This document shows, in pieces, positions 1-7,344 of a stretch of DNA of 16,168 nt. Every line of letters begins with the position of its first letter. Position 1 is the stretch's first letter. This DNA is from Spirochaetia bacterium. Lineage in GTDB: Bacteria > Spirochaetota > Spirochaetia > Treponematales > Breznakiellaceae. Location: contig BNUY01000063.1 in the NCBI GenBank assembly GCA_025997715.1, forward strand, positions 1 to 16,168. Direction: 5' to 3'. Both the position numbers and the translations under genes were made by a program. Under the pieces are notes generated by a model. That model was not told the origin of the DNA, ran no database searches, and was given only the letters and a program-made list of their open reading frames with translations.

Positions 1-119
1 GACGCTTCTATGTCCGCCGACAGATTTCTGTCCCGGTCATACCAGGGTACGGCGCGGCGATACGCTTCGTAGGCCGCCTCCGTTGCCGCCCCCAGCCGGA
101 GCTTCGGGTTTTGCTGCTG
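1..119 (-). other. Possible remnant of a gene on the - strand
   Basis: Read on the - strand from base 119 leftwards, this stretch gives 39 codons without a stop, with a protein-like composition (Ala, Glu, Tyr and Arg rich, containing AVPWYDRDRNLSADIEA) that runs off the left edge. A stop codon lies two codons upstream, at 123-125, and there is no ATG, GTG or TTG start in this frame. It therefore cannot be an intact gene start within the window. The + strand reading of the same bases is Arg-rich and unlike a membrane-carrier N-terminus. It may be the broken end of another gene next to the carrier gene, or only a chance open frame. I recognise no family. Confidence 0.2.
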
Positions 120-1460
120 GGGTTAATCATTCTTGTGGGGATTCTGTCATTTTTTCTGCCAACAGGGCGTTATGAAAAGATCACCGTGGATGGAAGACAG
201 GTCGTGGACCCCAACAGTTTCCACCTCGTCGATAAAACACCGCTGAAGTTCCTCGATTTTTTTGATTCCGTCCATCAGGGTTTGGGCGCCGCCGGGCCGC
301 TGATCTTCATGATCCTCATCATCGGAGGGGCTATTCGGCTGTTTGAAAGCACCGGAGCTATCGCCGGAATCGTGGCGGCCTTCGCACGCCGGTTTGGCAG
401 TGAAAAAAGTTCCTGGGTACTTGCCCTGATTTTCACCTTCTTTGCCTGTTTAGGGGCTTTCCCCGGTATGCTGGAAGCGGCAATCCCCTTTGCGCCCCTT
501 TGTATTTCCATTGCCCTGGCCTTGGGCTACGATGTCTTTGTGGGAATTGCGGTGCCCGTTGTGGGTATCGTCATAGGCTGGACCGCCGGTCCGACAAACC
601 CCTGGACCGTCGGTATCGGACAATCCATGTCACAGCTTCCCCTGTTTTCCGGTATCGGCTACCGCTTACTGATACTGCTGGTTCTCTGGGCGGCATCCCT
701 CGCCTATATTCTGTTCTACGCCGCCAGGATAAAAAAAGATCCCTCCCGGAGTCTTGCGGTGGGCATTGATGGTATTTTTGATGAAAAGCCGAAGGAGGGC
801 CTTGAAAACATTCCCTTCACCCTGACCCACAAATTGGTGCTGCTCATATTTATCGCCACCCTGGCTCTGATAATCTATGGTACCATCGTTTGGAAATGGG
901 GTTTCCCCCAGATGTCGTCGCTCTATATCCTGGGAGGCATTGCGGCGGGGTTCCTCTGCCGCTATAGCCCCAATCGTATCGCCGATACCTTTATTGAAGG
1001 CGGCCGGACGATATTCGGCGGGGTCGTCGCAGTAGGACTGGCGCGGGGTATCACGGTGATAATGGAAAAGGCGGGGGTGATCGATACCATCATCTATTAC
1101 CTCGCATTGCCCCTCAAAAGTTTTTCCGCCGCGGGATCCGCAACGGTTATGTTCATCGTGCAGACGATAATCAACTTCTTCATTCCATCCGGAAGCGGAC
1201 AGGCCATGGCGACCCTGCCTATCATGTTGCCCCTTTCGGACATTCTGCAGGTGAACAGACAGGTCGCTATCCTGGCCTTTCAGTTCGGGGATGGACTTTC
1301 AAACCTGTGTTATCCAACGGTGGCGGTGGTGATAGCCTATCTAACCTATACCAGGGTTCCATTCTCCCGTTGGCTACGTTTCATACTTCCCTATATGGTG
1401 ATAGTCTGGATTCTCTCGGTGATTTTTACCGTAGGCGGTGTAGTAATCGGCTGGCAATAG
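111..1460 (+). CDS. YfcC/ArcD-like carrier of the DcuC superfamily, N-terminus uncertain
   Basis: This is an integral inner-membrane secondary transporter of the C4-dicarboxylate anaerobic carrier superfamily (DcuC, YfcC, arginine/ornithine-antiporter-like). The 449 residues hold about a dozen hydrophobic segments. Family landmarks are the N-terminal FFLPTGRYEKITVDGRQVV (14-32), GMLEAAIPFAPL (119-130), NPWTVGIGQ (163-171) with LPLFSGIGYR (176-185), and the C-terminal IPSGSGQAMATLPIMLPL (358-375). The family normally has a short cytoplasmic tail before the first helix, and it is missing here. The only usable start in frame is TTG at 111, with GGAG at 98-101. The frame stays open to the left edge, so the gene could be fused, truncated or begin outside the window. 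It precedes the BCCT gene by 42 bases in what looks like one operon. The substrate is unknown; from context it might move an amino acid, a dicarboxylate or a pathway product. Confidence 0.75.
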   Translation: MLLGLIILVGILSFFLPTGRYEKITVDGRQVVDPNSFHLVDKTPLKFLDFFDSVHQGLGAAGPLIFMILIIGGAIRLFESTGAIAGIVAAFARRFGSEKSSWVLALIFTFFACLGAFPGMLEAAIPFAPLCISIALALGYDVFVGIAVPVVGIVIGWTAGPTNPWTVGIGQSMSQLPLFSGIGYRLLILLVLWAASLAYILFYAARIKKDPSRSLAVGIDGIFDEKPKEGLENIPFTLTHKLVLLIFIATLALIIYGTIVWKWGFPQMSSLYILGGIAAGFLCRYSPNRIADTFIEGGRTIFGGVVAVGLARGITVIMEKAGVIDTIIYYLALPLKSFSAAGSATVMFIVQTIINFFIPSGSGQAMATLPIMLPLSDILQVNRQVAILAFQFGDGLSNLCYPTVAVVIAYLTYTRVPFSRWLRFILPYMVIVWILSVIFTVGGVVIGWQ

Positions 1461-1486
1461 GCTGGGCGCTCATGCCCGGCTTTAAA
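1461..1486 (+). terminator. Intercistronic hairpin between carrier and BCCT genes
   Basis: Directly after the carrier stop codon, GCTGGGC (1461-1467) and GCCCGGC (1474-1480) can form a 7-pair stem with one G-U pair and a 6-base loop, followed by TTTAAA. The run of T is too short for a strong intrinsic terminator. The hairpin more likely causes partial termination or protects the 3' end of the upstream message, which would let the two genes be expressed at different levels. Confidence 0.35.
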
Positions 1487-1502
1487 TAAAGAGGAGGTCG
1501 TA

Positions 1503-3068
1503 ATGGCAGACAAGCAAAAAACAGGAGAATTAAAAAAAGCGGTACGCTGGGAAGTGTTTATCCCTGCGTACATCGTAATCGGCGGGGCGGCGGTTCTTGG
1601 CATTGTAAACAAGGACGCCCTTACCCAGGGTTCCAACAAATTCTTTTTCTGGTCTCTGGATACCTTCGGCTGGCTTTTCCAGATAGCCGTAATGGCGTGC
1701 CTTGGTCTGGTGGCAATTGTCACCTTTTCAAAGCTCGGCAGCATGCGGATCGGCGGCAAGGACGCCAAGCCGAAGTACGGCTTCTGGACCTGGTTCGCCA
1801 TGACCCTGACCGGGGGTGTCGCCACCGGTATCGTTACCTGGGGGGTGAACGAACCGCTTATCTACTTCGGCAATGTCTGGGGCGAACTCGACAAGCTGGG
1901 TATACCGGCCAACACCCCGGAAGCCGCGGTGTTTGCCATGGGCCGCAGTTTTTATAACTGGACCTTTATTCCCTACGCGATCTACGCCATGTGCGGACTC
2001 CTGGTCGCGTACATTTACTACCACAAAAAGGAAAGCCTCACCGTCACCTCTACCCTAAAGCCCCTCTTCGGCGCCCGGGTACAGGCAAAAGGTTTTTCTG
2101 CGGTCATCGACACCCTGTCCATGCTGGCCCTGACCATCGGGCTTATCACGGGGGTCACCATGTGCATCACCCTGGTAATGTCCGGGCTTAAGGGGGGATA
2201 CGGTATACAGGAAAGTATGCCCCTCTTTATCTTCCTCGGCGTATCAATAATGCTGATATTCACCTTTTCTTCCTACATCGGTATGGACAAGGGCCTCAAA
2301 ACCCTGGGCAGTATAAATGCGTGGTTTTACTACGCCATCCTGATCCTGCTGCTTATCACCGGGCCGACCCTGTACATTTTACGGATCGGCACCGCCGGTA
2401 TGGCGGAATGGCTGCATAATTTTTTCCGGTGGGGGCTTGACCCAATAGACATAGGCGGTGAGGCGCTCACCCGATCCTGGACCCTCTTTGACTGGGCTTT
2501 CTGGGTAGGATACGCGCCGGTAACCGGCATCTTCATGGCCATGCTCTCCTACGGCAGAACAATCCGGGAATACATGATTGTCAACTGGATACTGCCATCG
2601 GTTTTCGGCATTGTCTGGTTTGCCATCTGGGGCGGCAGCGCCCTGAACATGCAGATCACCGGGCAGGCGGACCTGGTTGGGGCTATTAACTCAGGCGGCG
2701 CCATCATGGCCCTCTGGGAATTCCTCAAACATCTGCCCTTCGGCATAGGGGTTGTGGTCATTCCCGTTAATATTTTGATCATCCTTATTTCGTTTATCAC
2801 CGCGGCGGACGCGACCCTGACCAACATTGGTTCGATGAGCGTCCGGGATGTGCCCATCGGAACCGAACCGCCGGCCAAGATCAAGGCGGTCTGGGGTATC
2901 TCCGTAGGAATTGTGGCCATCATCATGGCAGCCTACGGCGGAGGTGTGCAGGGGGTTGACGGGGTAAAAGCCCTGGCTGCAGCGGCGGGATTTCTCGTGA
3001 TTTTCATCTTTGTCCTGCAAATGGCGGCATTTGTTAAGTCCTTCTTTGTTGATAAGATTGTGGAGTAA
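1503..3068 (+). CDS. BCCT-family transporter (betaine/carnitine/choline type)
   Basis: A 521-residue inner-membrane carrier of the BCCT family, which moves compounds with a quaternary ammonium group. About twelve hydrophobic segments are visible. The family signature in helix 8 reads WAFWVGYAPVTGIFM (331-345) and ends in SYGRTIRE (349-356). The aromatic residues W331, F333, W334 and Y337 fall where BetP has the Trp residues that hold the trimethylammonium group. The glycine-rich part of the helix that lines the site is GGVATGIVTWGVNEPL (104-119). The ATG at 1503 has a strong site, GAGGAGGT at 1491-1498. The lyase gene begins 2 bases after its stop, so the two are surely co-transcribed. From this position the likely cargo is the lyase substrate, a histidine betaine such as ergothioneine or hercynine; this is an inference. 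Whether it is Na+-coupled or an exchanger cannot be decided. Confidence 0.9.
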   Translation: MADKQKTGELKKAVRWEVFIPAYIVIGGAAVLGIVNKDALTQGSNKFFFWSLDTFGWLFQIAVMACLGLVAIVTFSKLGSMRIGGKDAKPKYGFWTWFAMTLTGGVATGIVTWGVNEPLIYFGNVWGELDKLGIPANTPEAAVFAMGRSFYNWTFIPYAIYAMCGLLVAYIYYHKKESLTVTSTLKPLFGARVQAKGFSAVIDTLSMLALTIGLITGVTMCITLVMSGLKGGYGIQESMPLFIFLGVSIMLIFTFSSYIGMDKGLKTLGSINAWFYYAILILLLITGPTLYILRIGTAGMAEWLHNFFRWGLDPIDIGGEALTRSWTLFDWAFWVGYAPVTGIFMAMLSYGRTIREYMIVNWILPSVFGIVWFAIWGGSALNMQITGQADLVGAINSGGAIMALWEFLKHLPFGIGVVVIPVNILIILISFITAADATLTNIGSMSVRDVPIGTEPPAKIKAVWGISVGIVAIIMAAYGGGVQGVDGVKALAAAAGFLVIFIFVLQMAAFVKSFFVDKIVE

Positions 3069-3070
3069 CC

Positions 3071-4606
3071 ATGAATCAGTCCAGTACGCTTGACCATGTC
3101 ACCCTCGGCGGTGTTCTCTCGGTGAGAGAGCTTGTGGCGGTCGCCCGTTTCCGCGCCCCCGTATCGTTTTCCGATGCGTACCGGGAACGGGTGAACAAAA
3201 GCCGGGCATTGGTTGAACAGTTTGTGCGGGAAAACCGGCTGGTCTACGGCGTTACCACTGGCGTTGGTGAAAATGTAAAGCGGGTAATCCCCGAAAGTGA
3301 AGCCGCCATATACCAGGAGAAGATGGTGATGACCCACTGTACCACGGTGGGAGAGCCATTGGATGAAGAAGGGGTACGGGCCGTCATGTTTATGATGCTC
3401 GCCAACCTCGGCACCGGGTATACCGGCGTGCGGCTTTCGGTACTGGAACTTTTGGCGGAGCTTCTGAACCGGGGCGTGTATCCCTGGGCTCCGGTTCACG
3501 GCTCCGTGGGATACCTGGGGGTGGAGGCCCATATTGCCCTGGTCCTCCTGGGAAAGGGCAAGGCCTTCATCAACGGGACCTTAAGCGACGGAGAAGCGGC
3601 CATGAAAGTTGCGGGGCTTGCGCCGATTCATCTGGGCTACAAAGAAGGGCTGTGCCTGATAAGCGGCGGGACCTCCGCCACCGCCTTGGCGGCCCTCTCG
3701 GTATACGGCATGGTAAACGCCCTTGCCGCGGCGGACGCGGTTTCCGCGCTGACCGTTGAGGCCCTAGGGGGCAACATGCAGGCCTTTGATGAGCGGGTAA
3801 TGGCCGTAAAGAAACAGAAGGATCAATGGAAAACCGCAGAAAACCTGCGCCGTCTCCTGGCGGACAGCGGGATTCTGGAAAGCCTGGGGGGACAGAATTT
3901 GCAGGACGCCCTGTCCCTCCGTTGTATTCCCCAGGCCCACGGCGCCGCGCGCAAAACTATTCTGGACGCGCGGACGGCGATTGAAAATGAACTAAACTCC
4001 TGTGATGACAATCCGGTGATCCATCCCTCGGGGGAAGCCCTGAGCGCCTGCAATGCCGATGCGGGGTTTGTCGGCATTGCCGCAGATTCCCTGTGCATTG
4101 CGGCCTGTTATCTGGCAAAAATCGCCGAACGCCGCACCGACCGCATGGTCAACGAGCTGGTCAGCGGACTCCCCGCCTTTCTGTCCCCCAAGCCCGACAG
4201 CAACTGCGGCTACATGATCCTGCAATATTCCTCCGCGGGAATCCTGGGGGAGATGCGGGTCCTGGCCCACCCCGCCTCAATAGACGCAATACCCACCTGC
4301 GCCTTGCAGGAAGATTACGTCAGTATGGGATATAACGCGGCCCTCAAGGCTCGTGAAACCGCGGGGCTTCTGGAATATGTAATCGGCAACGAACTGCTTG
4401 CCGCCGTCCAGGCCCTGGAATTAAAGGCCGGCGGCAAGCTTTCGCCTTCCCGGTTCGCTCAACAAATGATAAAGGCTGTTCGGGAAAAAGCGCCTTTTAT
4501 GGCGGAGGATCATTATATTTCAGCGGATATGGAATGGACCCGGGAACTGGTATACTCAGGCCGGGTACGGCAGATAGCGGAAGAACTAATTGGAACTATG
4601 GAGTAA
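3071..4606 (+). CDS. HutH homologue without the MIO triad, probable ergothionase-type trimethylamine lyase
   Basis: This 511-residue protein belongs to the aromatic amino acid ammonia-lyase fold family and would be annotated histidine ammonia-lyase by similarity. Kept features are Tyr59 in YGVTTG, His89, Arg284 in SLRCIPQ, and Glu414 in QEDYVSM. The cofactor loop differs: histidine lyases have GSVGASGDLAPLAH, whereas this protein reads GSVGYLGVEAH (144-154), so the Ala-Ser-Gly that cyclises to MIO is Tyr-Leu-Gly and about three residues are missing. The Asn that touches MIO (LNGTQAST) is Ser198, the catalytic Tyr of QDPYSLRC is Leu281, and the GNFHAEP segment is CNADAGF. Family knowledge: ergothionase of Treponema denticola is a homologue that removes trimethylamine from ergothioneine by acid/base chemistry without MIO. 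With a BCCT gene in front, that reaction (or the same on hercynine, giving urocanate) is the best guess. Start ATG 3071, GGAG at 3062-3065. Confidence 0.75.
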   Translation: MNQSSTLDHVTLGGVLSVRELVAVARFRAPVSFSDAYRERVNKSRALVEQFVRENRLVYGVTTGVGENVKRVIPESEAAIYQEKMVMTHCTTVGEPLDEEGVRAVMFMMLANLGTGYTGVRLSVLELLAELLNRGVYPWAPVHGSVGYLGVEAHIALVLLGKGKAFINGTLSDGEAAMKVAGLAPIHLGYKEGLCLISGGTSATALAALSVYGMVNALAAADAVSALTVEALGGNMQAFDERVMAVKKQKDQWKTAENLRRLLADSGILESLGGQNLQDALSLRCIPQAHGAARKTILDARTAIENELNSCDDNPVIHPSGEALSACNADAGFVGIAADSLCIAACYLAKIAERRTDRMVNELVSGLPAFLSPKPDSNCGYMILQYSSAGILGEMRVLAHPASIDAIPTCALQEDYVSMGYNAALKARETAGLLEYVIGNELLAAVQALELKAGGKLSPSRFAQQMIKAVREKAPFMAEDHYISADMEWTRELVYSGRVRQIAEELIGTME

Positions 4607-4611
4607 AGAGG
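4606..4611 (+). promoter_or_regulatory. Ribosome binding site that sets the hutI start
   Basis: AAGAGG lies five bases before the ATG at 4617 and overlaps the last base of the lyase stop codon. It favours ATG 4617 over the upstream in-frame TTG at 4590, which lies inside the lyase gene and has no such site. Confidence 0.6.
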
Positions 4612-4616
4612 CACAC

Positions 4617-5891
4617 ATGAACACTACATCTAACGCATCATCCCTGCTGTTATACCACGCATCCCAGTTGGTAACACCCATTGGAAATTCCTTAAAACAC
4701 GGTAAGGACATGGGCAAGTTGGAAATTATCCCCGACGCCGCCGTGTATATCGAAGGGGATACCATCAAGGAAACCGGCCCCACCGGGATGCTGCTGAAAA
4801 AGCACCCCCTTGACACAGCCGGGATGGAAAGTATTGACCTCAGCGGAAAGGCTATCATCCCCGGTTTTGTGGATTCCCATACCCATTTTGTCTTTGGCGG
4901 TTACCGGCCGGAAGAATTTATGATGCGTCTTTCCGGCGCGCAATACCTGGATATCATGAAAATGGGCGGTGGCATCCAGAGCACGGTAAACGCCACCCGA
5001 AACACCCCCGCAGAAACCCTGTTCAGCGACGGCTTCACGCGGCTTAACGACATGCTGAGCATGGGGGTTACCACCGTGGAAGGCAAAAGCGGCTACGGGC
5101 TTGACAAGGACTGTGAGCTTAAACAGCTTGAGGTGTTAAACCGCTTAAACAAGGAACATCCGGTGGATGTAGAGACAACCTACATGGGCGCCCACGCAAT
5201 CCCCCGGGACTATCCCGGCGGAAGCAGCGCCTATATTGAGTTTATGTTGAAAGAAGTGCTGCCCCTGGTCCGGGATAGGAAGCTGGCCCGTTTTGCGGAT
5301 ATCTTCTGCGAGGAAGGGGTCTTTACCACCGAAGAGTCAGCAAAATATCTGCGCGTATGTAAGGACATGGGGTTTGGTACAAAGATCCACGCGGATGAAA
5401 TTATCCCCCTGGGCGGCGGGGAACTGGCGGCGGAACTGGGCTGTGTCAGTGCGGACCACCTGCTTGCCGTATCCGACAAGGGCATCGGTATGCTTGCGGA
5501 CAGCGATACTGCGGCGACCCTGCTGCCCTGCACCGCCTTCTGCCTCCACAAGCCCTACGCGCCGGCCCGGAAGATGATAGATGCAGGCTGCGCCGTGGCC
5601 CTGGCAAGCGACTATAACCCCGGAAGCTGCTTTACCAATTCCATTCCCCTCATTTTTTCCCTGGGGGTTATCCATATGGGGATGACCATTGAAGAGGCCC
5701 TCTGCTCCCTGACCCTTAACGGCGCCGGGGCCTTAAAAAAGGCCGGCGCCATTGGCAGTATAGAACCGGGCAAGAAAGCGGATATAACGGTGCTGGCTTA
5801 TCCCGACTACCGTTTCCTGGTGTATCATTCGGCAAAGAACATCGTTACCATGGTCATTAAGAACGGGAAGGTTTGTTATCCTATCGGATGA
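4617..5891 (+). CDS. hutI: Imidazolonepropionase (HutI) or close relative
   Basis: A 424-residue cytoplasmic metal-dependent amidohydrolase. HutI opens the ring of imidazolone-5-propionate to N-formiminoglutamate, the third step of histidine breakdown. The metal-site and catalytic motifs are all present: SHTH (87-90), GAHAIP (191-196), KIHADE with His258 and Glu261, SADHL with His281, and ASDYNPGS with Asp332. Substrate-site stretches GGYRPEEF (94-101), GGGIQSTV (117-124) and GKSGYGL (156-162) are also family-typical. The start was moved from TTG 4590 to ATG 4617. It follows the lyase gene by 10 bases and ends 11 bases inside the end of hisS on the other strand. If the lyase acts on ergothioneine, the substrate here could be the 2-thio analogue, or an intermediate after sulfur removal; if on hercynine, it is the normal imidazolone. 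Urocanase and formiminoglutamate enzymes are not in the window. Confidence 0.87.
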   Translation: MNTTSNASSLLLYHASQLVTPIGNSLKHGKDMGKLEIIPDAAVYIEGDTIKETGPTGMLLKKHPLDTAGMESIDLSGKAIIPGFVDSHTHFVFGGYRPEEFMMRLSGAQYLDIMKMGGGIQSTVNATRNTPAETLFSDGFTRLNDMLSMGVTTVEGKSGYGLDKDCELKQLEVLNRLNKEHPVDVETTYMGAHAIPRDYPGGSSAYIEFMLKEVLPLVRDRKLARFADIFCEEGVFTTEESAKYLRVCKDMGFGTKIHADEIIPLGGGELAAELGCVSADHLLAVSDKGIGMLADSDTAATLLPCTAFCLHKPYAPARKMIDAGCAVALASDYNPGSCFTNSIPLIFSLGVIHMGMTIEEALCSLTLNGAGALKKAGAIGSIEPGKKADITVLAYPDYRFLVYHSAKNIVTMVIKNGKVCYPIG

Positions 5892-7296
5892 CATTGCTGT
5901 TTCGCATACACGCCGCGAGGTCATCAATGGCTGCGGTTTTCTTTACCAGCTTTTTATCCTGTACAAATCGAAGCATCATCAAACCGCTCTCTTCCTCTTC
6001 GGAACCAATCAAGACGGCAAAGGGCGCATCTTTTTTGCCCACGTATTGCAGTTTTTCCTTAACCGGTGTATCTTCGAGCAAAACATCAACATTAAAACCT
6101 TCAATCCGTAATTTGTTTGAAACACGCAAAGCGGTCGGTATATTATTATTTTCAAAGGGAACAATAATAACATCGGCGATTGTTTTTCTTGAACAGGGTA
6201 TTAATCCAGCCTCGCGCAGTTGATAAAAAAGCCTGGTAAGCCCTATGGATATGCCAACCCCGGGTAATTTTTCGTCCGTATAAGATTCCGCCAGGTTGTC
6301 GTACCGGCCGCCGGAACATACGGAGCCCAAATTCTCACGATCATCAAGTATCGTTTCATATACCGTACCGGTGTAATAGTCCAAACCCCGTGCCACCGAT
6401 AGGTCAATAACATAATATGAATCCTCAACACCCATATCGTGCATAAGGGATGTTACGGTCTCAAGCTCATTAATTCCGTCCATGAACAGGCTATTAGTAA
6501 TTCCAAGCGCTTTAAGCTGATTCAAAATGTCGTTTACACTGCCTTTAATGTGTATAAAATCAAGCAGCGTGCTGATTTGAGCTTCCGATAATCCGAGATC
6601 GCGTAACGAACTGTTGAACTCATCGGCAGAGATTTTTTCAATTTTATCAATTATCCGTAAAACTTCTTTGGTCTTTGATTTGACATCCAGATGATCCAGG
6701 AGTCCGCTCAGCGCTTTTCTATTATTGAGGCGTATGGTAAACTTGCCAAAGTCCAGTTTCTTGAACAGAAAGTAAATGACACTGGGAATCTCCGCATCAT
6801 AGGCGACGCTTAATTCATTATGTCCAATGACATCTATATCGCATTGATAAAATTCACGGAACCGCCCCTTTTGCGCTTTTTCCCCGCGATACACCTTTGC
6901 ACTATGGCAGCGGCGAAACGGAAACGTAAGATCGTTAAAATGCTCCGCTGAATAACGCGCCAGGGGAACCGTCAAATCAAAACGAAGTCCCTGTTCAACG
7001 CCGCTATACTCAAACCGGTAGGCTTGTTTGGCTGTTTCTCCGGCCGCCGCATCCTCCTCTACGGATTCCGGCGCCGGTGTTTCGCCCGGCACCCCGGCGG
7101 CAACTGCTTTTTTGGTGGCCTTCTTGGCATCCAAAACGGCCACCCGTTCGATAGCGGGAGTATCAAGAGCAGTAAACCCAAATTGTTTAAAGACCGCCTC
7201 AATTACGGTCTTTATCCGGTCAAATTCGATCTGCTCTTCGGGAAGCAGTTCCATAAAACCAGGCAGAACCCGTGTATTAGGTTTTTCAATACTCAT
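5881..7296 (-). CDS. hisS: Histidyl-tRNA synthetase
   Basis: A class II aminoacyl-tRNA synthetase (471 residues) that charges tRNA-His. Visible motifs: motif 1 around FTALDTPAIER (41-51), LRFDLTVPLARY (104-115), motif 2 GRFREFYQCDIDVIG (144-158), the histidine loops RGLDYYTGTVYE (303-314) and SGGRYDNL (328-335), motif 3 GVGISIGLTRL (346-356), and a C-terminal anticodon-binding domain from about 374. The form RFDLTVP plus REFYQCD is the eukaryote-like type rather than the E. coli type (RQFHQ). An Ala/Pro/Glu-rich low-complexity insertion at about 57-91 makes it longer than the usual 420-430 residues. AAGGAG sits six bases before the ATG. It follows tRNA-His on the same strand, separated by a terminator hairpin. 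The gene is clearly richer in A+T than its neighbours. Confidence 0.96.
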   Translation of the reverse strand: MSIEKPNTRVLPGFMELLPEEQIEFDRIKTVIEAVFKQFGFTALDTPAIERVAVLDAKKATKKAVAAGVPGETPAPESVEEDAAAGETAKQAYRFEYSGVEQGLRFDLTVPLARYSAEHFNDLTFPFRRCHSAKVYRGEKAQKGRFREFYQCDIDVIGHNELSVAYDAEIPSVIYFLFKKLDFGKFTIRLNNRKALSGLLDHLDVKSKTKEVLRIIDKIEKISADEFNSSLRDLGLSEAQISTLLDFIHIKGSVNDILNQLKALGITNSLFMDGINELETVTSLMHDMGVEDSYYVIDLSVARGLDYYTGTVYETILDDRENLGSVCSGGRYDNLAESYTDEKLPGVGISIGLTRLFYQLREAGLIPCSRKTIADVIIVPFENNNIPTALRVSNKLRIEGFNVDVLLEDTPVKEKLQYVGKKDAPFAVLIGSEEEESGLMMLRFVQDKKLVKKTAAIDDLAACMRNSNVIR

Positions 7297-7310
7297 AAGC
7301 TACTCCTTTC

Positions 7311-7342
7311 AAAAAAAAGAAGGATAGCAAAATCCTTCTTTT
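7311..7342 (-). terminator. Intrinsic terminator between tRNA-His and hisS
   Basis: On the - strand, AAAAGAAGGAT and ATCCTTCTTTT pair over at least nine and up to eleven base pairs with a TTTGCT loop, and lead into an unbroken run of T. It starts three bases after the tRNA discriminator base and ends just before the hisS ribosome site (AAGGAG). It therefore terminates the tRNA transcript. Because no other promoter is evident before hisS, leakage through it would be one way to express hisS. Confidence 0.8.
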
Positions 7343-7344
7343 AC

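Noticed and set aside
3071..4606. Annotation as an ordinary histidine ammonia-lyase (hutH)
   Set aside because: The Ala-Ser-Gly triad required for MIO and several residues around it are absent, so the standard reaction is unlikely in spite of overall similarity.
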